Positions 26,967 through 33,660 of a stretch of DNA of 52,257 bases are shown piece after piece. The DNA is from an uncultured Gammaproteobacteria bacterium (GTDB taxonomy: Bacteria > Pseudomonadota > Gammaproteobacteria > Pseudomonadales > Ketobacteraceae). Each line of letters starts with the position of its first letter. Position 1 is the stretch's first letter. Location: positions 1 through 52,257 of the forward strand of contig CAJXXT010000012.1 of assembly GCA_913063495.1 (NCBI GenBank), given 5' to 3'. The position numbers were made by a program, and so were the translations under genes. The notes below the pieces were generated by a model. That model saw only the letters and a list, made by a program, of their open reading frames with translations, was not told the DNA's origin and did not search any database.

Positions 26967-26989
26967 CCGGTCGCCATTCGCAACCGGCT
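26960..26989 (-). terminator. Rho-independent terminator of the large lipoprotein gene
   Basis: On the minus strand CCGGTTGC pairs with GCGACCGG around the loop GAAT, followed by seven T. It is 30 nt past the stop at 27019. The T-run coincides with the edge of the transposase remnant. Confidence 0.8.
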
Positions 26990-27018
26990 CAATCAAAAAC
27001 CGTCAATCTATTTCAGGG

Positions 27019-29889
27019 TCAATCAAAACTATTCAAAAATACAACGCCGGGATCATCCGCAAGTATAATCGACACAGATCCATCACCAGACACTGCAAGT
27101 TTTTGTTCATAAACCGAGTAAGAATTGGCAATACCTAGAGTAGATAAGTCTAACTCACCATCACTCCCATATATCCACAAGCCTAATGAATACGAATCTA
27201 ATATCTTGCCCTCCCACTTAGCAGAAACACCGTGCGCTTTATCATCCGGGCCCATTTCAATTGCAATCGACGTCTGACGATCTGAAGAAAGCATTTTACT
27301 CCATAACATGGTTGATACATCAATCATTGAGTACCCCCAATACCCATTCTCAGCACCATAGGCGATACCACCATCCTTACTCAGCGCAATATCAACACCA
27401 CGACTTCCCCCACCAGCGGTAATAGTTCCAATAAGCGAAACCGACACTTCATTATGATAGTCGTCGTAATTTAGATCATAACAGGATATCCCCGAGGAAT
27501 CTCTCAACTGACAATAACGATTCCCAAAAAGGCTAACATCCATATAAGTTGAGCTATCCATATGGCCAGCCCCATCAAAATAAACGAAACCAGTTTTTGC
27601 ATCATGAATATTGCCAAAGAAAGGTGTCAGCAATAAATCCTTACCTTGAGTTCGTGATAACGAAAACCCAGAAAACAACATAGGTTCACTTGACCACATG
27701 GTTCTATTTGACGGGTTATTGAGGTCCACAACCACTATTGAGTGTGAACCATTCAGATCCGCCACATACAAAAAGTCGCCATTAGCACTTACTTCCATGT
27801 CACCAAGAACTAAACCTACTGCTTCTATCCGCTTAACAAAAGACTGATCATATACGTTATACACATCAATACCTGTAGCACCAGTTTCATGCATATAAAC
27901 ATAGGGTCGAACAGGATCTGTAGACAATTCAGTATACTGGCCCGAAAGCTCTGCCACACTTGAGGGGTCACTACTTCCGACCCAAAAACCAACATTTATT
28001 GTTTCGACATTATCAATTACATCGCTGTTTGATTGAACCGATATTGTTGTACTGTAAAATGCATCTTTCTCCAAACCCGTGGCATCTGCCGTGATAACCA
28101 ACACATCAGAAGTAGAACCGCTTGCCGTCACATTCAACCACAAAGCCTCAGTTACAGCACTCCAACGAGTATCAGAAAACCCGTAACTATCAAGTATGTC
28201 TACCGAATGTGATACTTTCCCCACGGTAACAAATTTTGATAATGCTACGCCACTATCAGGTACCAGTATAAGATGCTCAGAAGCCAACACTTTAACGTCC
28301 ACCGTAGTCGTTACAACATGCCCCTTCACATTCGCAGAGAGCGTTAACTGCCCCTCGTGCATACCTTTTGATAAGGTTTTCGGGTCAACAGTCACCGTTA
28401 TATCTTCGATGGTTTCATTAACTACACTGGGACTAGTGAGACTAACCGTATCATCCACTGAAAAAATAATATCTGAACTTAAATCATATGTACTTATACC
28501 TGTGTTAAGCGAAACCCCAATCAATCCAACGGCGTTTTCCCAACCATCAGAGCCATCAATTTCGATAAGCTCTTGCGTAAAGCTAAACGTGGGCAGCAAC
28601 ATTGTTACTGAAATATCTATTTCTATTTCTTCATTATCATAAAGGTTCGTTAACGTTAACGTCGCAGCATGTTCTCCTAACAACAAAGTGCTGCCGTCTA
28701 CAACGACAGATACACTCGCCCCACCGGTTCCCGCATCATTGCTAACCTGAAGCCAAGGGACTTGTGTGGTTAGTGACCAACCCAAGCTGTCTCCACTAAT
28801 TGTGAACTCCTGAAGTTCTTTCTCACTAGATCCTAGTATGGGGCTAAAGCTAAGCTTCGTTTTATCCACAACCAAAGGCTTGGTATACGCAGGATCATTA
28901 GGATAATAGTCAACCCCATCCTCATAACCATCATTATCGTCGTCGTTATCAGAATCATTATTAACACCATCGCCATCCCAATCATTTGGTGTCAAATATA
29001 TCAAAGGGAAGTGATCTTCTTCGTCAAGAATCCCATCATTATCATCATCTGGGTCACTATTATTGCCGATACCATCACTGTCAGTATCCAAATACTCATC
29101 TGCATCATTAGGAAACGCATCTACGATATTCGCAACTAGATCGCCATCAGAATCTTCCCCTTCATAATTAGTTAATTGAAAAGTTACCCCGTTCTCAATA
29201 CGCTTTACTATTCCGAAACCCTCTACAAGCCACATCTCCCCTTTCCATGGAATACTTATTTGAGCACCCTCTATAGTGGCACTGATATTCAGAGTGAAAC
29301 GAATTCGTGCAGCCTCAAAAGTCCCATAAGGAACGGTGACAGATTCAACACCATTAAAAGTACTGGTGCCACTTACGTCAATGGAGCGAACACCGTAAGT
29401 AGGGCTGATATTTACGGTTCCCTGGGTATTAATGGTAGTTGTTCCACCTTCTGCAAGGCCTTGCTGCCAAAGAACAAGGTTCTTATCAAAGACAAAGTCT
29501 GCACTAAAGGTTCCGACACCACGCACATAAATATAAGGTGAATAAAACCCACGTAATCCAACGGTATTACTATCGGTAAAATAATATTCCTTCCCGTTTG
29601 TTGGATAATTCAGTACGTCTAACGAATCACCTCCTACCCTCTTACTCCCCGAAAAAACAGTGGCGTCAGAGCTATTGTTATAATACCAAGAGGAGTTAGC
29701 GCTATTCGGTAAGTAAACATTGTTTTTAAGCCCCCGAGTAGGGCTAGCCACTTCGTCGCCACCTCCTCCTCCGCCGCCACCGCCACATGCAGAAAGAAAA
29801 GCAATGACAGAACCAATGACTAACAACTTTAATGATGAATAAAACCGATCAGACAATAAAAGAAGAAATAATTTATTACGATAAAACAC
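27019..29889 (-). CDS. Surface lipoprotein with TSP3-like calcium repeats, BACON-like domains and a beta-propeller
   Basis: Exported lipoprotein of 956 residues. GTG 29889 has GTAGG at a 5-nt spacing. The leader ends in the lipobox LSAC at Cys 35, followed by nine Gly. Residues about 50-250 are a beta domain; 250-345 hold Asp-rich thrombospondin type 3-like repeats (DTDSDGIGNNSDPDDDNDG, DWDGDGVNNDSDNDDDNDG) that bind calcium; 350-430 look like a BACON domain (WSLTTQVPWLQVSNDAGTG), followed by two similar beta domains; 640-956 have WD/propeller-like strands (GDMEVSANGDFLYVADLNG; VDIALSKDGGIAYG). Probably outer-membrane anchored and facing out. It is a single gene with its own terminator, and lies between two copies of a transposase in the same orientation. 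Confidence 0.8.
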   Translation of the reverse strand: MFYRNKLFLLLLSDRFYSSLKLLVIGSVIAFLSACGGGGGGGGGDEVASPTRGLKNNVYLPNSANSSWYYNNSSDATVFSGSKRVGGDSLDVLNYPTNGKEYYFTDSNTVGLRGFYSPYIYVRGVGTFSADFVFDKNLVLWQQGLAEGGTTTINTQGTVNISPTYGVRSIDVSGTSTFNGVESVTVPYGTFEAARIRFTLNISATIEGAQISIPWKGEMWLVEGFGIVKRIENGVTFQLTNYEGEDSDGDLVANIVDAFPNDADEYLDTDSDGIGNNSDPDDDNDGILDEEDHFPLIYLTPNDWDGDGVNNDSDNDDDNDGYEDGVDYYPNDPAYTKPLVVDKTKLSFSPILGSSEKELQEFTISGDSLGWSLTTQVPWLQVSNDAGTGGASVSVVVDGSTLLLGEHAATLTLTNLYDNEEIEIDISVTMLLPTFSFTQELIEIDGSDGWENAVGLIGVSLNTGISTYDLSSDIIFSVDDTVSLTSPSVVNETIEDITVTVDPKTLSKGMHEGQLTLSANVKGHVVTTTVDVKVLASEHLILVPDSGVALSKFVTVGKVSHSVDILDSYGFSDTRWSAVTEALWLNVTASGSTSDVLVITADATGLEKDAFYSTTISVQSNSDVIDNVETINVGFWVGSSDPSSVAELSGQYTELSTDPVRPYVYMHETGATGIDVYNVYDQSFVKRIEAVGLVLGDMEVSANGDFLYVADLNGSHSIVVVDLNNPSNRTMWSSEPMLFSGFSLSRTQGKDLLLTPFFGNIHDAKTGFVYFDGAGHMDSSTYMDVSLFGNRYCQLRDSSGISCYDLNYDDYHNEVSVSLIGTITAGGGSRGVDIALSKDGGIAYGAENGYWGYSMIDVSTMLWSKMLSSDRQTSIAIEMGPDDKAHGVSAKWEGKILDSYSLGLWIYGSDGELDLSTLGIANSYSVYEQKLAVSGDGSVSIILADDPGVVFLNSFD

Positions 29890-30338
29890 AGCAACCTACC
29901 TTATGACCCATAAAACACTTAAAATGATTTATTTAAAAAGACAGGAAATACCCAGAACAAAATAAAAGTCGTCAGGTAAGTATATCCATTGAATATACTT
30001 CGCCAACAACAAAGGTGATTGAGCCGTCCTTGTCCAAACAGCGCGAATACTACCACAAAAAAACACACTGCATATGACCCTAATCATTAATATTCTGAAT
30101 CACGAACAATACGCGCAGAGACACCGTCGACTTAGACCCACCTTTAATACCAAGGCCTTATAGATAGTATCGTCGGCAACACTCTCAAAATCGCAGGAAA
30201 AATACCAAATCCACCCTATAAGAATTCCTTCACACCAAATTTACTCGTTGAATATGATTCTCTAGGGAAACTGAATATTATTTTATAAAAAGTAGAATTT
30301 TAAAGTGGACAAAAGTACGGAGGTGATTGTCCTAGTTA
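29890..30338. other. Gap upstream of the lipoprotein gene
   Basis: About 450 nt with no supported gene. It must hold the promoter of the lipoprotein gene (minus strand). A fragment reading VSARIVRDSEY on the minus strand near 30087-30131 is broken by stops and not convincing. Confidence 0.4.
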
Positions 30339-30363
30339 TTGACATAGTCATTGGCTATGTCAA
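30339..30363. repeat. REP-like hairpin at the 3' side of the transposase
   Basis: TTGACATAG and CTATGTCAA form a perfect 9-bp inverted repeat around TCATTGG, 9 nt beyond the stop of the transposase gene. REP-type transposases are typically flanked by such foldback sequences. It is absent from the decayed copy at 26523. Confidence 0.6.
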
Positions 30364-30371
30364 TGTTAGCA

Positions 30372-31334
30372 CTAAGCAGCATTTTGACTCATTCCCAAAA
30401 AAACCTTGTTTACATGTAAATTGGATTGCGTCATTAATGAAAGATTTTTTATGCCGCTCAACCACAACTCTTCATCCAATCCGAGTCTTTCTATTATTGA
30501 TGTATGATGCGCAGCAATATAACCACGCTTATTGACGCAAATGGCTCGACCTGTCCAATCCAATAAATTTAAATATTCCACCCAACCAAAAGGGATTCCC
30601 TGCTTTTTATTTTTACTGATTGAACCCGAAAAACAAGCCAGATAATCGGGTGTTTCTCGCTTATCACCATCTGCTCCTACCTCCTTTACTCTTTTTCCAT
30701 AAAAGGCAATACGGTCTTGAATAGAAGTAAAATTAGAATTTTCTGGTGTTTCAGCAATACCAGCGCGCACTGAGTTTAAATCTACATATACCATACACGC
30801 AAGAATAGCCGCCTCATCCAACAAAGCTTGGCTTTTGAATCGTCCTTCCCAAAACCTGCCCGTGCACTGATCCTCTGCGTTAGCTTCTCGGGCAATAGTT
30901 TCGTTAACACAACGCATGAACCAACTGATGTCGGTTAAACGCTCTCGCCACTTTCCCGTAGTCTCGCCCACCTCATCAATTTCCGCTTGGGTTAAATCAA
31001 CGTTATTTAGATACCGATTAACAAGAACATTCCCCGAATAAATTGAACGCCAACGTGTTATCACTTGCTCTTGCGTTAGTGCTTTAGCCCTATCTACATC
31101 AACGCGCATCACAATATGCCAGTGGTTACTCATGACCGCATAGGCACACACATCAATACAAAATACTCGGGAGAGCAATTTGATTCTATCTACAATCCAT
31201 TCGCGCCGATGCTCATAAGACCTCCTCGACCACTTATCCTGCCCGCACAAAAAAGCACGACGAACACAACGGGAAACACAATGATAATAAGGTGTTGCCT
31301 CAAGACTTATTAGCTCTTTTCTTGCTCTGGTCAT
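30372..31334 (-). CDS. REP-associated tyrosine transposase (RAYT, Y1/HUH family)
   Basis: Single-strand transposase of the Y1_Tnp/IS200-like class, 320 residues from ATG 31334. The start MTRARKELISLEATPYYHCV and CVRRAFLCGQD are typical. The HUH metal site is the HWH in MSNHWHIVMRV. The nucleophile is probably the Tyr in ACMVYVDLNSVRAG. An upstream TTG at 31349 is also open, but ATG 31334 fits the family. RAYTs cut and join DNA at hairpins and are linked to spread of REP sequences. A hairpin covers its ribosome-binding region. The copy seems intact. Confidence 0.9.
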   Translation of the reverse strand: MTRARKELISLEATPYYHCVSRCVRRAFLCGQDKWSRRSYEHRREWIVDRIKLLSRVFCIDVCAYAVMSNHWHIVMRVDVDRAKALTQEQVITRWRSIYSGNVLVNRYLNNVDLTQAEIDEVGETTGKWRERLTDISWFMRCVNETIAREANAEDQCTGRFWEGRFKSQALLDEAAILACMVYVDLNSVRAGIAETPENSNFTSIQDRIAFYGKRVKEVGADGDKRETPDYLACFSGSISKNKKQGIPFGWVEYLNLLDWTGRAICVNKRGYIAAHHTSIIERLGLDEELWLSGIKNLSLMTQSNLHVNKVFLGMSQNAA

Positions 31335-31401
31335 CCTTAACCTCTTCAAACTAAATAACTGTAATTATTAACAGTACAAATAAAGTGTAAAGAGGTTAAG
31401 G
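31335..31401 (-). promoter_or_regulatory. Hairpin that can mask the transposase ribosome-binding site
   Basis: CCTTAACCTCTT (31335-31346) and AAGAGGTTAAGG (31390-31401) are a perfect 12-bp inverted repeat. In the minus-strand transcript the 3' arm reads AAGAGGTTAAGG directly before ATG 31334, so the arm contains the SD-like AAGAGG. A smaller ACTGT/ACAGT repeat lies in the loop. Confidence 0.7.
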
Positions 31402-31425
31402 GTTTGTGTCAACTAGGGTGGGTGT

Positions 31426-31494
31426 CCAGGTTATTCGTCCTTCCAGGTTATTCGTCCAGGTTATTCTTTGGTTATTCTTTCTTCCAGGTTATTC
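31426..31494. repeat. Cluster of CCAGGTTATTC repeats at the 5' side of the transposase
   Basis: CCAGGTTATTC occurs at 31426-31436, 31443-31453, 31456-31466 and 31484-31494, with a partial GGTTATTC at 31470-31477. Spacers are short (GTCCTT-like). The cluster begins after GGGTGGGTGT and covers the stop codon of the next minus-strand gene. Confidence 0.85.
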
Positions 31495-31782
31495 TTTCAC
31501 ATGCCATTCTTTGGGATGAGCGATATAGCATGCTGATTGATTCGATAAAGTATCGCAATACAATCTAATGCTGCCATATTGAGAAAACACATCTAAGAGT
31601 TGATCCTTACGGCCCATTTGACCACTTACCTGCTCCAATTCATCATCATTCAAAGGTGCAGTAACTTCATGTCTAATAGCGACAGTGAACTCAGAACCAC
31701 CATCAGTACGATTACCCGCTGGTGTACAGACAAACCTCTGGTTCTTTCTTTCAAGCAATGTCTTTAAGCTTTTCAATTCCAA
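31489..31782 (-). CDS. Immunity-like protein, probably truncated at its C-terminus
   Basis: A 97-residue frame of unknown family, starting at TTG 31782 with GGGGAG 9 nt upstream inside the end of the preceding gene. The middle part, LLDVFSQYGSIRLYCDTLSN followed by ACYIAHPKEW, has the look of small immunity proteins of polymorphic toxins (leading aromatic/Gly strand and ending in a Trp). The reading ends KEWHVKE, and the last Glu codon and the TAA come from the repeat cluster of the transposon, so the original C-terminus was likely lost. Function is inferred only from location and general look. Confidence 0.5.
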   Translation of the reverse strand: MELKSLKTLLERKNQRFVCTPAGNRTDGGSEFTVAIRHEVTAPLNDDELEQVSGQMGRKDQLLDVFSQYGSIRLYCDTLSNQSACYIAHPKEWHVKE

Positions 31783-31785
31783 GGA

Positions 31786-32277
31786 TCAACACTCCCCTTC
31801 AAAAGCTAAGCGATACAATTCCTTCATGGTTTCCGTTGCTGATTTTCTCATCAGATCAACATCACCGCTATCAAGGTCAGGTGAACGAGGTATTGTTTTA
31901 GATAAAGCCCTTATTCTATCCGCTTCAGGCCCCACACCAACACTCAGCAAGTTATCCAATGCTGCTAAAAAACCTTGCTCAGAAGCCATAAGAAGCCACC
32001 TGGTGCATTCTTTGGCATCCTCTTCATGTACCGCCCCGGCGCTTTCCATATCAGAGTGCAACAAGTTCAACATGTAGATAACAGCAATACTGTATTGTGA
32101 GTGCATATCACCAACTTGTGCCGCTGGTTCTAATACTTCTTTATGTTCCTGAAAAACCAACACCCACTCAGGTGATACATAACCATCCTCTACGGCTCGA
32201 CTTTCGCTGGCACGATCACAGTCTCGGCGAAACGCTTTCACGTCGTTAGATACTGGAAAATCCGCTTCTTCATACAT
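31786..32277 (-). CDS. Small Sel1-like repeat protein
   Basis: A 163-residue protein from ATG 32277; the frame is open to GTG 32286. A central portion has the spacing of one to two Sel1-like repeats: AAQVGDMHSQYSIAVIYM, then CTRWLLMASEQGFLAALDNL. Sel1-like proteins of this size occur as accessory or immunity genes next to RHS and other polymorphic toxins. It lies three bases before the next small gene, so both are one transcript, and it is separated from the toxin unit by a terminator at 32322-32355. No catalytic motif is visible. I do not recognise a precise family. Confidence 0.55.
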   Translation of the reverse strand: MYEEADFPVSNDVKAFRRDCDRASESRAVEDGYVSPEWVLVFQEHKEVLEPAAQVGDMHSQYSIAVIYMLNLLHSDMESAGAVHEEDAKECTRWLLMASEQGFLAALDNLLSVGVGPEADRIRALSKTIPRSPDLDSGDVDLMRKSATETMKELYRLAFEGEC

Positions 32278-32321
32278 GCTTAGCACTCACCACTGAGGTT
32301 TATCTCTTCAACAACGATAAC

Positions 32322-32355
32322 AAAAAAAGCCCCAGCAGTTTCCCACCAAGGCTTT
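32322..32355 (-). terminator. Rho-independent terminator after the toxin-immunity unit
   Basis: On the minus strand AAAGCC pairs with GGCTTT (with G-T extension), followed by four more T (seven A in a row on the plus strand at 32322-32328). It lies about 200 nt after the stop of the immunity-type gene at 32556. Confidence 0.65.
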
Positions 32356-32457
32356 CAATATCTCAATGCATTCGCAAGGGCATTCACACCTGGATCACCC
32401 TGCAACACCTTCACAGACCCTGTATAACACCTGAGAAGCCCCTGCACAGCCTTTGAA

Positions 32458-32518
32458 GAAGAGGCAGGGTTGCATTCTCTGCAGATGAACACCTGAACCA
32501 AATACTACCTGCCTCTTC
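32458..32518. repeat. 11-bp inverted repeat
   Basis: GAAGAGGCAGG (32458-32468) and CCTGCCTCTTC (32508-32518), 39 nt apart, within the non-coding stretch after the immunity gene. No T-run follows, so it is not a standard terminator. Confidence 0.6.
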
Positions 32519-32555
32519 TCATTTAGGGCGAGCTAAGCTGAAAATACCTCTTCTT

Positions 32556-33113
32556 TTATATCTCGACGTATTCCAAATTTTCAGCAACATCGCTATCAAT
32601 CTGATCTTTACTTATTAAAGCAAAATGACTCGGTACACTGCTACTAATTCCATGGGATATGATGAAATCCAAGTTGCCTGTCATCTGACAGCATAGGCCG
32701 ACCTCATTTGGCAATCGCTTATACCGGTGATCAGTTCTCCTATGCTTTAGCAAGGCCATTTTCTCTATACTTTTCCCGATCATAGCAGCCCAATGTTCAT
32801 TGCTATACTTAAAATCTTGACAATCAATAGGGTGGCTATCCTTTTCTAATTCATATTCACCTTCTTCAATCCATATAACTAGCGAATTTTTTTTCTGATT
32901 ACTCGCTAACCCAATAGTTCTTCCACATTCAAAAACAATGATCAGTGCTCCTGCTGTATAAGGAAAAACAAGTTCATCATCAATACCAAACGTATTCGCA
33001 ATTTTTTCAGCAGGCCAAACACTGTCCCGAAATACGCTTTTTATAACTTTACCCTTTATCGCCTGCAATAGACTCTTTGACTCCGAAAGGAGCTCTTCTA
33101 CTGGTATATTCAT
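32556..33113 (-). CDS. Probable immunity protein for the kinase-like toxin
   Basis: Soluble 185-residue protein with no signal peptide, starting MNIPVEELLSESKSLLQAIK at ATG 33113, 16 nt after the stop of the giant toxin-like gene and on the same strand. GAGGGC lies 10 nt upstream of the start. I do not recognise a named family. Beta strands alternate with charged loops (GALIIVFECGRTIGLASNQK; SLVIWIEEGEYELEKDSHPI). In polymorphic toxin systems the gene just after the toxin encodes the specific inhibitor, so the call rests on position, size and cytoplasmic nature. It could also be an unrelated accessory gene. Confidence 0.6.
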   Translation of the reverse strand: MNIPVEELLSESKSLLQAIKGKVIKSVFRDSVWPAEKIANTFGIDDELVFPYTAGALIIVFECGRTIGLASNQKKNSLVIWIEEGEYELEKDSHPIDCQDFKYSNEHWAAMIGKSIEKMALLKHRRTDHRYKRLPNEVGLCCQMTGNLDFIISHGISSSVPSHFALISKDQIDSDVAENLEYVEI

Positions 33114-33129
33114 CCGTCATTGCCCTCAC

Positions 33130-33660
33130 TCATAGGTTCTTTTTAGCTTCGTCAATTAACGCATCGATCAGTTTAATGTTAACCGGATCAACCCCCTTCC
33201 CATGCCCCAATGGATCAGCGACTACTGTCTTACCATTTTTGCCAAATAGAAACTGCAAATCATCTATATGCATATCATTTGATATTAGGTTTGAGCGAAT
33301 TGATTGCAAATCTGACACACTAGATGCATTAAGCATACTTCTATCTCCCAACGAGCTAACATAGACTTTGTTTCCGTGCATTGGATAAGCAATATCTTTA
33401 GAGCCTGCCGCCATTCTATCAAAAACAATCCCCGGGCTTCCATCTCCTAAACCAGGAACCCCGTCAACGTCAATGATTCCATGATTTTTAACAACAGGAA
33501 ACCCCTTCCTTTCCAGCTGATCCAAAAGCTCAATCTCAGCCTTTAAAGCAGCTCGATCCCCATATATCTCAACTCCCACCACAAGGTTGTCATTTAAAGG
33601 GTAAACGTCTTTAAAGTCCCCACTTCCTATTGACTCACCTAGGTCAGAGTGATTAACCCT
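33130..33660 (-). other. C-terminal domain with protein-kinase-like motifs
   Basis: Last 177 residues of the giant protein. A Gly-rich loop IGSGDFKDVY (33601-33630) is followed by a helix with Glu (ALKAEIELLDQLE), a gatekeeper-like strand GIVFDRM, then MHIDDLQFLFGKNG and VVADPLG (33202-33273), which sit where kinases have the catalytic HxD loop and the DFG metal site. The VAIK lysine is not obvious. Assignment is by pattern, not by search. Confidence 0.5.

Noticed and set aside
30087..30131. Fragment VSARIVRDSEY resembling the end of DUF1566 or sulfatase-modifying proteins
   Set aside because: A stop lies directly before it and the neighbouring frames do not join without several shifts; too little to call a pseudogene.
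31426..31494. CRISPR-like array
   Set aside because: Repeat of 11 bp with spacers of 2 to 17 bp is far too short, and there are no cas genes; it is a transposon-edge repeat.
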